Positions 52,115-60,704 of a stretch of DNA of 64,000 bases are shown here, one piece after another; within the stretch, counting starts at the first letter, position 1; every line of letters starts with the position of its first letter. The position numbers and the translations under genes were made by a program. Origin of the DNA: an uncultured Prevotellaceae bacterium (GTDB taxonomy: Bacteria; Bacteroidota; Bacteroidia; Bacteroidales; Bacteroidaceae); the NCBI GenBank assembly GCA_900319385.1, contig ONOG01000004.1:1-64000 (forward strand). Reading direction: 5' to 3'. The notes under the pieces are model-generated. The model did not search any database. It was given only the letters and a program-made list of their open reading frames with translations, and was not told the DNA's origin.

Positions 52115-53311
52115 CCTCCTTCTTCTTCCGAGCAGGTCACCGATGCCGTCCATGTCGAAGGCGACGGTGAAGCGGAGCGTCTGGTCGAGCGGGTTTGACT
52201 GTGCAGCTGAGATGACATAACCGGCGTCGATCGAGAAGACGCTCATCTTGAAGCCCGCACCCACTGTGTAGTATTTGCGGTTACCCTTGTTGGGGTGTTC
52301 GTAGTGGTAACCGGCACGCAGGAAGAATTTGTCGTCGTAGCTATATTCGGCACCGATGCTCCAGTTGATTTCCTGCAATTCCTCCTTGAAGCCGTTCGGT
52401 GCGTCGTTGAACGACTTGAAGATGCCGCTGATGGGCGAGACATTGTAGTAGCCCTGGTCCATGAGCCACGATGTGTAGCCCGAATAGTCCGTTTCCTCAG
52501 CATCGGGATGCTCTTCCAGATATTGCTTCATCGTGGGGCGGGTGGGCACCATCAGCTTGTTGACATCTGCCGAGATGGTGAAGCGGTTGTAGTCGTCGAT
52601 AGGAATCAGCAGCGACATACCCAGACGCAGGTTTGTCGGAAGGAATTCACTCGTGTTACCCTCGTCGTATGAGATTTTCGAACCGATGTTCGAGGCGTTC
52701 AGACCCCAACCCAGCTGACACTCACGGTTGCCTATGTTCAGGTAGCCTTGGTGGTAGAGGGCGATGTCGGCTGCGAAGGCGTTGCCAGGCGTCGTCTCGT
52801 CGTCCGACTTGTAGGCCAGGTCGCTGCGGATGTAGCGCAGGGCAACGGCTGCCGAGAATGTCTCGGAGAGCATACGAGAGTAGGCCACATCAATGCTCAT
52901 TTCGTAGGGCTTGATTTTTTCCTCCATGCCTGCGCCGTAGGCCGTCACCTCACCCAGCGAGAAGTAGCGGAGCGAAGCCGAAACAGCGTCGTAGTCGCCG
53001 ATGCGGTAGTAGCCGGTGATGTTGGCCAGGTCGATGTCGCTCACCAACTGACGGAGCCACGGTGTGTAGTTGAGGGCCACGCCGGAACGGCTGATGGCGA
53101 ACGGATACTTGGCGGGGTTCCAGTATTGCGAGTTGACATCGGGGTCGGTGGCTGCACCGACGTCGCCCATGGCGCCGGCACGGGCGTCGGGGGCGATGGC
53201 CAGCGAAGTCACGCCGTAATAGACGGGGTTGAGCTGATCTCTCACGTCCTGAGCCTGCAACTGACTTGTGCAAAGTGCCAGGGTGAGTAAGGTCAAGAGG
53301 GTTTTCTTCAT
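52112..53311 (-). CDS. porV: Type IX secretion outer-membrane protein PorV
   Basis: PorV is a 14-strand outer-membrane barrel that carries cargo from the translocon to the PorU sortase. The 399-residue protein has a signal peptide (about residues 1-20), the LNPVYYGVTSLAIAPDARAGAMGDVGAATDPD block (marks: ARAGAMGDVGAAT) typical of PorV/LptO, and a barrel ending RFTVAFDMDG. It is read directly after porU (103-base gap), as in Porphyromonas gingivalis. The C-terminal RRRR and stop codon reach into the heptamer array. Confidence 0.92.
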   Translation of the reverse strand: MKKTLLTLLTLALCTSQLQAQDVRDQLNPVYYGVTSLAIAPDARAGAMGDVGAATDPDVNSQYWNPAKYPFAISRSGVALNYTPWLRQLVSDIDLANITGYYRIGDYDAVSASLRYFSLGEVTAYGAGMEEKIKPYEMSIDVAYSRMLSETFSAAVALRYIRSDLAYKSDDETTPGNAFAADIALYHQGYLNIGNRECQLGWGLNASNIGSKISYDEGNTSEFLPTNLRLGMSLLIPIDDYNRFTISADVNKLMVPTRPTMKQYLEEHPDAEETDYSGYTSWLMDQGYYNVSPISGIFKSFNDAPNGFKEELQEINWSIGAEYSYDDKFFLRAGYHYEHPNKGNRKYYTVGAGFKMSVFSIDAGYVISAAQSNPLDQTLRFTVAFDMDGIGDLLGRRRR

Positions 53312-53414
53312 GTTTTGTGGGTTTTCTTCAGAGTCGTTTAGGTTTCTGTCGAGAGGGCCTCAGTTTGTGCCCCTAAGAGAAATAACGTTCAGACGGTGTG
53401 ATTATTGTTTGCGC

Positions 53415-56400
53415 TTATTTTTTATTGATAAGCACGAATTTCTTGGCGATATCGTCGGATTGCCCTCCGTTGGACGAGACGTCGGCATGGACGATGTAGA
53501 TGCCGGAGGTGAGGTGGTTGTCGGCTTCGTTCATGTCCCAGGTGAAACTGTAGGAGGTGCCGATGCTGAATCCGCTCTGACTGCTCTGCCATACGCGACG
53601 GCCGGTGACGTCATAGACCTTGAGGTCGATGCCGAGATTGGTCTGCGGACGGTCGGTGACGAAGGTGAAGGTGGTGATGCCGCTGGTGGTCGATTCGATG
53701 CGCAGGTCGGCGATGTTGGGGCTGGCGCCTTCGTTGACGTAGAACTGAATGGTGCTGAGCGACGGGTTGTTGAGAATGTCGTAGGCACGCAGGGTGAGCG
53801 TGTGTTGACCCTCGGGGAGCGTCGGGATAGGGAACTGGAGGCTACCCTTGCGGTAGTCGCCGACAGTGGGGGTGAAGTAGGAGTTGAGGGAGTAGGTCCG
53901 TGCTTCCTGGTTGTCGATGGAGGCGGTGATGTCGTGTCCGACACCGCTGCCTGTCATGTTGAGTCCGCTGTCGTCGTGGAGGCGGACGATGAGCAGGGGT
54001 GTCTCGTTGACGACGTCGCCGTCGCGGAAACTCTCGGTGTTGAGGAACATCTCAACGTCGGGACCCTGGGTGTCGGCAGAGAGTTCACTGGAGGTCCCTC
54101 CAACGGAGAAGTTGGTGAAGCGGCCGTTGGCTTCGATGGTGGCATCGGTGGTGGCGGCATAGAGGGAGATGAGTCCTTCCTGACCGCTGTAGTTGTTGTC
54201 GAGGGGAATGGGGAAGGTGAACTTGAACTTACCGTCGGTGACGACGTCGGCACAGGTGTAGAGGGTGCGCAGACGGTCGGTGTAGGTGTAGGGGGTATCT
54301 ACGTCGCCGGCGTTGTTGTTGCAGACGACGGTTTCGAGGTTGTCTTGTACGAGAGGGTAGATTTGTCCGTTGAACGTGTCGGCGAGATTACCTTCGGGGT
54401 CGGTGATGTGACCCTCAATCGTGAGCAGGCTACCGGCGTTGGCGGTGTAGGGTGTGCCTGGGGCATAGGTCTCGTTGATGCGGTCGATGACAATCTTATA
54501 GGTAGGGAGTGCGAGTCGGATGGCTGGGTCGCCGAGCAAGACGAAGTGTGCTTTGTTGACACTGTTGCTGTTGGCGTCGATGAGCTGGCATTTGGTCGTC
54601 GAGAGTGCCTGTCCGATCGTTAAGGGTCTGCTGTTGGTGTTGTCCGTATTGAGGGCGAGGCTCATGAAGCGTCGGTTGAGCTCGCGGTTGGAGTCGGCAA
54701 TGACGGTGCGTGTCGTGGTGAGGATGCCCATGGCGGCTCCGCTGGGGTTGAGGATAGCTGTCTCGCCGATGTTCTCCTCGTTCATGTCGAAGGGGGCGAC
54801 GTCGCAGGCTGCGGTGACCCAGAGTGGCAGTCGGGGAGAGTTCCAGGTGGCGAAGTCGGCTGTCTTCATGACCATCTCGTGCGACAGGCAGTAGGCAGCG
54901 CCGTGGCCGGTATAGTTCATCACGAGGGCACCTTCCTGCATCTGCTTGTAGATGTCGGAGGTGGCAGCAGGGTAGGAGGCTCCGGTGGAGGTGACTTCGA
55001 TGGGATAGGTGTCGAAGTAGATGCGGCGAATGCGCAGGTCGGGCGAACTGGTGGTGATGTCGTCGATGACGGTGGAGGCGTCGCGCATGTGCAGGTTTTC
55101 GTTGCCGTCGTCAGCCATGACGCAGATGAGGTTTTTCCAGTTGCCTACTTCCTCGTTGTTGATGTAGGTAATGAGTTTATCGACTACATCCTTGGCCTGC
55201 TTGGCTGTGTGGGCAGGGATGCGTCCGACGCCGAGACGTGGCTTCCAACGCAGGGGGTTACCGCTGGCATTGTCGTCGGTCATGGCGACGTACTCTTCCA
55301 TGATGTAGCTGTATTTGTTGCTCAGACTGGTATCGCTCTCGTAGGCAAGCAGATAGTCATCGGGGTTGCTGTGGCGCATGTTGGACGTGACCATGCGGTT
55401 GTCCCATACACAGGGTCCGAAGAGCAGGATGTTCTTGGGACGGTTTTCCTCGGAGTCGGCACGGTCGTAGAGCATTTTTGCAAATCGGCGAATGGCCGTC
55501 TGGTCGGGTGTGCCGGAGGAGAATTCGTTGTAGATGGTCTGTGCCGGCAGGACGAGGCTACGCGTGCCGTCGTGCTGGTTGTGGGCGTTGGCCAACCGTT
55601 CGGCTTGTGCCGTGAGGCGACCACTATTGGGGACGACGATGATGAGGTCGATGTCCTTGGCGGCATGGAGGTCCTGATTGGCCACGTCGCCCAGCTTGGT
55701 CGGTGTGGGATAGGTGGCGGTGGGGTTGACAGCCAGCAGTTCTTCCTTCATCCAGGCGTTCGTCGTGTTGGTGGCGCTGCTGAAGGGCACTCGCCAGGTG
55801 GCTGTACCGGCGTCGTAGGTACCGGCTACTTCTTCGATGCCGCTTGCCTGGGTAACATGCCAGAACACGGTCTCGGATGTGCCGCCAGTGAGTTGGAAGA
55901 CGACGTCGCCACTGCTGGCGGGACGGAACAGGAGTGAAGTCGCGCCCTGCATGTCGAGGCGACGGATATAGGAGGCACGGATGTAGTCGAGGTGGCCGGA
56001 TGTGCCGGAAGGACGTTCGTGGGTGAGGGTGACAGTGCTCGTCTCGCTGGTGGGGGCTGTGACGGTGTAGCCACCGAAGCGCATCATGCCGTACATGAAC
56101 TCTTCGAGGGTTCCGAACGACAGTTTGCCGACCTGCTCTCCGTTGAACTTGATGGTCAGACTGGTGTTGCTGCCACCAGAGGCGAACTGTACGCCGAGGT
56201 TGAGGTTGGTGGTTTCGCCCACGATGCCTGGTGTGGCAAGGGTATAGGTGCGTGTCTTTCCGTTTGCAAAGTCGTATTCTTCGAAGAAACGACGTCCGGA
56301 GCGCATGAAGCTGAAGCCGTCGCTTTCGACGAGGGCATGCTCTGGGAACGTGGTTTGCTGTGTGGCACTGGAAGCGACCTCGTAGGCGTATTTTTCAAAC

Positions 56401-56843
56401 TCCTTTGGGGCACCTTCGCCGCTATCGGTGAGGAAGTAGGAAACGTTTTGGGTGTAGGGGTTGTTAAAGTGGCCGAACCCGCAACGGCTGGGAGTCGATG
56501 AGGTCAAGGTCCAACGTGTGGTGCCACGTCCGTAGAACAGGCAACGGTCGGCCGTGCGGTAGAGGGGAAGTTCGACGAGGTCGTCGTCGATGTTCTCGAT
56601 TTGTGTCTCGGGCAGCACTTCGAGGTTGAGTCCGTAAAGGCGCACACGGTCGGGATTGCTGAATCCCCATGAGCGCAAGGTGCTATGGCTGAGCTGGTAA
56701 ACACCGGCTTCGTCCACCTGAATGCGCACCCATCGTCCGCTGCTCAAGACGGAGTGGTCGGCATACTTCTGTGCCTCGACAGGACTGCTGCCCAGCCAAA
56801 CGGACAGCAGAAGCATGAGGAATATGAGGTTGCTGTGTCTCAT
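53415..56843 (-). CDS. porU: Type IX secretion sortase PorU
   Basis: PorU is a gingipain-type (C25) cysteine protease on the cell surface. It removes the C-terminal domain of type IX cargo and attaches the protein to anionic lipopolysaccharide. The 1142-residue protein has a signal peptide (about residues 1-24), a large N-terminal beta region, the C25 core with catalytic His647 in MNYTGHGAAY and Cys680 in VTAACDVAPF, and a C-terminal sorting domain (TSGIYIVHADVSSNGGQ, ending KKFVLINKK). Length and layout fit the family. The T9SS core genes (porK-N, sov) are not in this window. It is read after an FAH-family gene with a 29-base gap. Confidence 0.95.
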   Translation of the reverse strand: MRHSNLIFLMLLLSVWLGSSPVEAQKYADHSVLSSGRWVRIQVDEAGVYQLSHSTLRSWGFSNPDRVRLYGLNLEVLPETQIENIDDDLVELPLYRTADRCLFYGRGTTRWTLTSSTPSRCGFGHFNNPYTQNVSYFLTDSGEGAPKEFEKYAYEVASSATQQTTFPEHALVESDGFSFMRSGRRFFEEYDFANGKTRTYTLATPGIVGETTNLNLGVQFASGGSNTSLTIKFNGEQVGKLSFGTLEEFMYGMMRFGGYTVTAPTSETSTVTLTHERPSGTSGHLDYIRASYIRRLDMQGATSLLFRPASSGDVVFQLTGGTSETVFWHVTQASGIEEVAGTYDAGTATWRVPFSSATNTTNAWMKEELLAVNPTATYPTPTKLGDVANQDLHAAKDIDLIIVVPNSGRLTAQAERLANAHNQHDGTRSLVLPAQTIYNEFSSGTPDQTAIRRFAKMLYDRADSEENRPKNILLFGPCVWDNRMVTSNMRHSNPDDYLLAYESDTSLSNKYSYIMEEYVAMTDDNASGNPLRWKPRLGVGRIPAHTAKQAKDVVDKLITYINNEEVGNWKNLICVMADDGNENLHMRDASTVIDDITTSSPDLRIRRIYFDTYPIEVTSTGASYPAATSDIYKQMQEGALVMNYTGHGAAYCLSHEMVMKTADFATWNSPRLPLWVTAACDVAPFDMNEENIGETAILNPSGAAMGILTTTRTVIADSNRELNRRFMSLALNTDNTNSRPLTIGQALSTTKCQLIDANSNSVNKAHFVLLGDPAIRLALPTYKIVIDRINETYAPGTPYTANAGSLLTIEGHITDPEGNLADTFNGQIYPLVQDNLETVVCNNNAGDVDTPYTYTDRLRTLYTCADVVTDGKFKFTFPIPLDNNYSGQEGLISLYAATTDATIEANGRFTNFSVGGTSSELSADTQGPDVEMFLNTESFRDGDVVNETPLLIVRLHDDSGLNMTGSGVGHDITASIDNQEARTYSLNSYFTPTVGDYRKGSLQFPIPTLPEGQHTLTLRAYDILNNPSLSTIQFYVNEGASPNIADLRIESTTSGITTFTFVTDRPQTNLGIDLKVYDVTGRRVWQSSQSGFSIGTSYSFTWDMNEADNHLTSGIYIVHADVSSNGGQSDDIAKKFVLINKK

Positions 56844-56872
56844 GTGTGTGGTCTTTAGGTTGTGTCTTTTGT

Positions 56873-57487
56873 CTATTTCACCCGCATTTTCAGCACTTCT
56901 CGGTCTTCGAGCCAGGCAGTGATGACTTCGCCTTCGTGTACTGGTCCCACGCCGGCGGGAGTTCCTGTGAAGATGAGGTCGCCCATCTTCAGGGTGAAGA
57001 ACCGGCTGCAGTAGGCGATAATCTGATCGACGGTGTGGAGCATTTCGGCCGTATGTCCTGTCTGGCGTGTCTGTCCGTCGATGTCGAGACGGAAATGGAG
57101 GTCTCCGACGGGTGGCAGTTCGGACTTGTTGACCATGTGGCCGACGGCCGCGCTACCATCGAATCCTTTCGACACGAGCCAGGGTTCTGCCTTTTGCCGC
57201 AACCGATGCTGCAGGTCGCGTGCGGTGAAGTCGATGCCCACACTGAGCTCGTCGTAGTAGCGGTGGGCAAAACGCTCGTCGATGTCCTTGCCCAGCCGGC
57301 AGATGCGCACGACGAGTTCGGCTTCGTAGTCGAACTGTTCAGCGAAGTCGGGGACGAAGAACGGACGTCCCGTCAGCAGCAGTGCTGAATCGGGCTTCAT
57401 GAACAGCACAGGCTCTTCATTATATAACGGATTCCCGAGTTCTTTATTGTGTGCGGCATAGTTCTGCCCGACGCAGAGTATCTTCAT
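56873..57487 (-). CDS. Fumarylacetoacetate hydrolase-family protein
   Basis: This 204-residue protein is the short FAH fold form. Metal ligands are likely Glu55 and Glu57 in DYEAELVVR and an Asp in SVGIDFTARD. Relatives act as hydratases, decarboxylases or acylpyruvate hydrolases (FAHD1-like). The short length favours acylpyruvase/oxaloacetate-type activity, but the substrate is not fixed. It has no signal peptide. It lies between rseP and porU in the same direction. Confidence 0.8.
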   Translation of the reverse strand: MKILCVGQNYAAHNKELGNPLYNEEPVLFMKPDSALLLTGRPFFVPDFAEQFDYEAELVVRICRLGKDIDERFAHRYYDELSVGIDFTARDLQHRLRQKAEPWLVSKGFDGSAAVGHMVNKSELPPVGDLHFRLDIDGQTRQTGHTAEMLHTVDQIIAYCSRFFTLKMGDLIFTGTPAGVGPVHEGEVITAWLEDREVLKMRVK

Positions 57488-57506
57488 CGTCTTGGGTCAA
57501 TATGGC

Positions 57507-59006
57507 TTAGATTCCGAACAGGCGGAGGAAGTCGTTCAGGTTGGCGAATATCAGCAGACCGAGCAGCAGGAACATACCCACATACTGCGCCCGTTCAAGG
57601 AATTTGTCGCTGGGCTTGCGTCCGGTGACGATCTCGTAGATGGCAAAGAGCGCATGGCCGCCGTCGAGGGCTGGGATGGGTAGCACGTTCATGAAGCCGA
57701 GGATGATGCTGAGGAAGGCGGTGAGCATCCAGAATTTGTACCAGTCCCACTCGGCAGGGAAGATGTTGCCGATGGAGACGAAGCCGCCAACCGATCGGGC
57801 ACCTTTCTTGGTGAAGATGTACTTGAGGTCGCTCACGTATCCGCTCAGGATGTTGCCGGCATAGGCCACGCCTGCAGGCAGACTTTCGAGCAGACCATAC
57901 TCACGGGTGGTCACCTTGTAGTCCGGCATCTTGTTGACGAAGCCCAAGGTAAATTCGGGGGTGAGTTGCACCTTGGCAGCTTGTTCCTTACCTTTTATAT
58001 ATATAAGCACCGTGCGTGCCCGAAGGCTGTCGGCATGGGTCGATTCCTGAGTGATGCCGGCAGCGAGGGCGGCGAGTTGGTTTTGCACGTCGTTGAAGTC
58101 GTTGACGGGCTGGTCGTTGATGGCGGTGATGATGCTGCCCCTTTGCAGTCCGGCCTTCTCGGCAGGGCTTCCTGGCAGGATGCTGTCGATGTGGAGCGGG
58201 ACGAGTGCATCGACATAGCGAGGCTGCTCCAGCATTTCGAGCAGGTTCATCTCGCCCGGCAGCTGAACGTCCAGCTTTTTGCCGTCGCGCTGGACATGGG
58301 CCACGCTGGCATTGCTGAGGTCGCGGAGGTGGTTCACGTTCCAGTCGTCGAACGTCTGGTCATCGACACCGAGGATGAGGTCGCCATCTTTGAAACCGTC
58401 GGCTTTGGCACGTTCGTTGAACTTCATGCCGTAGGTCATGTCGGTGGTCTTCACATATTCCTCGCCCCAGGTGTAGAGCACGCCGGCATAGATGATGAAG
58501 GCTACGAGGAAATTGACGATGACGCCGCCGAGCATGATGAGCAGGCGTTGCCAGGCGGGTTTGCTGCGAAACTCCCAGGGCTGTGGCTCAGTGGTGAGTT
58601 GCTGGTTGGTCTCGTCGATCATACCCGCAATCGAGACGTAGCCGCCGATAGGCAGCCAGCCGATGCCGTACTCAGTGCCGTGCTCGGGCTTGTAGATTTT
58701 GTTGCCGATGTTCTTGGTCTGGATTTTATCTTTCTGTCCAGTCAGCTGGTAGTATTGGTTTTTTAGCCACTGGAAGAAGTTCTGACCCTCGTCGCCTCGT
58801 TCGGTGATCAGAGGGCGGCGGAGCAAGCGACGGAACCAGTTGTCGTAGGTCGAGAAGAGGTGGAAGCCCCAGTTGGCAAAGAGGTAGAAGCGCGTGACGC
58901 GTGTCTTGAAGAGTTTGGCAAACAGGAAGTGGCCGCCTTCGTGTAGGGCGACCAGCAGGCTGAGTGAGAGAATGAACTGGAGTGTCTTGATGAGGATTGT
59001 TTCCAT
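57507..59006 (-). CDS. rseP: RIP metalloprotease RseP-like
   Basis: This site-2-protease cuts transmembrane anti-sigma factors or signal peptide remnants inside the inner membrane. The 499-residue protein has HEGGH (His22, Glu23, His26) in the first helix, one or two central PDZ domains (about residues 190-340; GSIITAINDQPVNDF), and the third-helix motif IPALDGGH near residue 450. The N-terminal loop after HEGGH is long, as in Bacteroidetes. It follows dxr by 28 bases, a pairing seen widely. Confidence 0.9.
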   Translation of the reverse strand: METILIKTLQFILSLSLLVALHEGGHFLFAKLFKTRVTRFYLFANWGFHLFSTYDNWFRRLLRRPLITERGDEGQNFFQWLKNQYYQLTGQKDKIQTKNIGNKIYKPEHGTEYGIGWLPIGGYVSIAGMIDETNQQLTTEPQPWEFRSKPAWQRLLIMLGGVIVNFLVAFIIYAGVLYTWGEEYVKTTDMTYGMKFNERAKADGFKDGDLILGVDDQTFDDWNVNHLRDLSNASVAHVQRDGKKLDVQLPGEMNLLEMLEQPRYVDALVPLHIDSILPGSPAEKAGLQRGSIITAINDQPVNDFNDVQNQLAALAAGITQESTHADSLRARTVLIYIKGKEQAAKVQLTPEFTLGFVNKMPDYKVTTREYGLLESLPAGVAYAGNILSGYVSDLKYIFTKKGARSVGGFVSIGNIFPAEWDWYKFWMLTAFLSIILGFMNVLPIPALDGGHALFAIYEIVTGRKPSDKFLERAQYVGMFLLLGLLIFANLNDFLRLFGI

Positions 59007-59014
59007 TTATTTTT

Positions 59015-59043
59015 TACTTTTCACTTATCACTTATCACTTTTC
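59015..59043 (-). repeat. Heptanucleotide array (GTGAAAA/GTGATAA in mRNA sense) containing the dxr stop codon
   Basis: About four units lie between dxr and rseP. The dxr TGA stop (59037-59035) is in the array, which ends eight bases before the rseP start. Confidence 0.8.
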
Positions 59044-60180
59044 AATCAAACTTGCTGCATAGCGACGTGCCTCGCAGTCGGTGTCGAGATAGGCTTCGAG
59101 CGACGATTCGTTGGTGAACGGAATGTGCTCCATCGTCTCGGAAATCACCTCGGCAATGCGGGTGAACGAGATGTGGTCGTCGATAAAGGCGCGATTAGCT
59201 ATCTCGTTGGCGGCATTGACGATACAGGGCATATTGCCTCCCTGTGCCAGCGCATCGTAGGCGAGCTGGAGGCAGGGGAAGCGTTCTGTGTCGGGACGTT
59301 CGAAGCTGAGGTCTTTCAGCTGGAAGAAGTCCACGCGTTCGCTGTTGAGCGGCAAGCGCTGCGGATAGCTGAAGGCGTACTGGATGGGCAGGCGCATGTC
59401 GGGCACGCCGAGCTGTGCTTTCACGGCTCCGTCCTCGAACTGCACCATCGAGTGGATGACGCTTTGCGGATGCACCACCACTTGAATCTTGTCGGGTGTG
59501 ACGCCGAAGAGCCATTTCGCCTCGATGACTTCAAATCCCTTGTTCATCATCGTGGCAGAGTCGATGGTGATCTTTGCCCCCATGTTCCACGTGGGGTGGG
59601 CGAGTGCCTGTGCCTTGGTCACGGTGCGCAGTTCCTCCTGCGAGAAGTGGCGGAAGGGGCCGCCGCTGGCAGTGAGCAGAATCTTCTCGATGCGGTTGCC
59701 ACGTTCGATGCACTGGAAGATGGCGCTGTGTTCGCTGTCAACCGGAAGGATGGGCACTTGATTTTCGGAGGCCAGGCGGTTGATGAGTTCACCTGCCACG
59801 ACCAGCGTTTCCTTGTTGGCCAGTGCAATCACCTTCTTTGCCTTGATGGCACTGATGGTGGGGCGCAGTCCGGCAAAGCCTACCATCGAGGCGAGCACGA
59901 TGTCCACCCCTTCGTCCTGCACGACCTCGCACAGTGCGTCGGCTCCAGCATACACCTTGATGGGAAGGTTGGAGAGGGCACGCTGCACGGCGTCGTAGTG
60001 CTGTTCGTTGGCAATCACCACCATTTCGGGCTGGAAACGGCGGGCCTGCTCCACGAGCAGTTCCACATTGTTGTTAGCTGTCAGCACGTAGGCTTCGAAC
60101 AGGTCGCTGTGCTGCTCAATCACGTCGAGTGCCTGAGTGCCAATCGACCCCGTCGAACCTAATATCGCAATTCGTTTCAT
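59035..60180 (-). CDS. dxr: 1-deoxy-D-xylulose-5-phosphate reductoisomerase
   Basis: Dxr makes 2-C-methyl-D-erythritol 4-phosphate, the committed step of the non-mevalonate pathway. The 381-residue protein has the NADPH loop GSTGSIGTQ (residues 8-16), metal ligands in LPVDSEHSAIFQ, the TASGGPFR loop and MGAKITIDSATMMNKG. Its last residues SLIEK and the stop are in the heptamer array. The start overlaps the rimM stop codon by four bases (ATGA), which suggests coupled translation. IspF is encoded 7 kb downstream. Confidence 0.95.
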   Translation of the reverse strand: MKRIAILGSTGSIGTQALDVIEQHSDLFEAYVLTANNNVELLVEQARRFQPEMVVIANEQHYDAVQRALSNLPIKVYAGADALCEVVQDEGVDIVLASMVGFAGLRPTISAIKAKKVIALANKETLVVAGELINRLASENQVPILPVDSEHSAIFQCIERGNRIEKILLTASGGPFRHFSQEELRTVTKAQALAHPTWNMGAKITIDSATMMNKGFEVIEAKWLFGVTPDKIQVVVHPQSVIHSMVQFEDGAVKAQLGVPDMRLPIQYAFSYPQRLPLNSERVDFFQLKDLSFERPDTERFPCLQLAYDALAQGGNMPCIVNAANEIANRAFIDDHISFTRIAEVISETMEHIPFTNESSLEAYLDTDCEARRYAASLIEK

Positions 60181-60701
60181 GATAAGTCTAAGAGTCCTTC
60201 GGGCAGAGACATCGTGAGTGTCTTCGCCTCATGGTTAATGTCTGTGATAAACTCTTCGTGGGCAGGTATCAGTGCTTCGCTGCCGTCGGGACGGCTGACG
60301 ACGAACAGCCAGTTCTCGGTCTGGTCGTCGATGGCAGCGACGGTGCCAATGTCGGAACCGTCCTCGTTCTGCATCTGGAAGCCGACGAAGTAGTTGAGCG
60401 AGAGTTCTTCCTCACCGCTTTCGGCTGCTTTGGCTTTTTCGAAAAACACACGGCAGCCCACCAGCCGCTGAGCTTGGTCGGCTGTGTCGATGTCGTCGAA
60501 CTTCATCAGCACCGATGTGTCGCTGCGGAATCGGTATTCCTCGATGAAGAAGGGCACAAGGATGCCGTCCACCTCGACAATGACGTAGTCGCTGTCGGTG
60601 CGGTCGAAGATGTCGTCGGTGAGGTGCATGACCACCTCGCCGCGCAGGGCATGGGTCTTCGAGATGTGTCCTATCTGGTAAACGTCGTCGTAGCGGATCA
60701 T
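60177..60701 (-). CDS. rimM: Ribosome maturation factor RimM
   Basis: RimM helps assemble the 30S ribosomal head. The 174-residue protein starts MIRYDDVYQIGHISKTHALRGEV (marks: IGHISKTHALRGEV), with an N-terminal barrel domain and a C-terminal PRC-barrel (LNYFVGFQMQNEDGSDIGTV; AHEEFI). Between murA and dxr it fits the Bacteroidetes gene order. The stop codon overlaps the dxr start. Confidence 0.9.
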   Translation of the reverse strand: MIRYDDVYQIGHISKTHALRGEVVMHLTDDIFDRTDSDYVIVEVDGILVPFFIEEYRFRSDTSVLMKFDDIDTADQAQRLVGCRVFFEKAKAAESGEEELSLNYFVGFQMQNEDGSDIGTVAAIDDQTENWLFVVSRPDGSEALIPAHEEFITDINHEAKTLTMSLPEGLLDLS

Positions 60702-60704
60702 GGG

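Noticed and set aside
53268-54623. A + strand ORF of 451 codons opposite porU
   Set aside because: Its sequence is a low-complexity Val/Asp/Gly-rich shadow. PorU is certain on the other strand.
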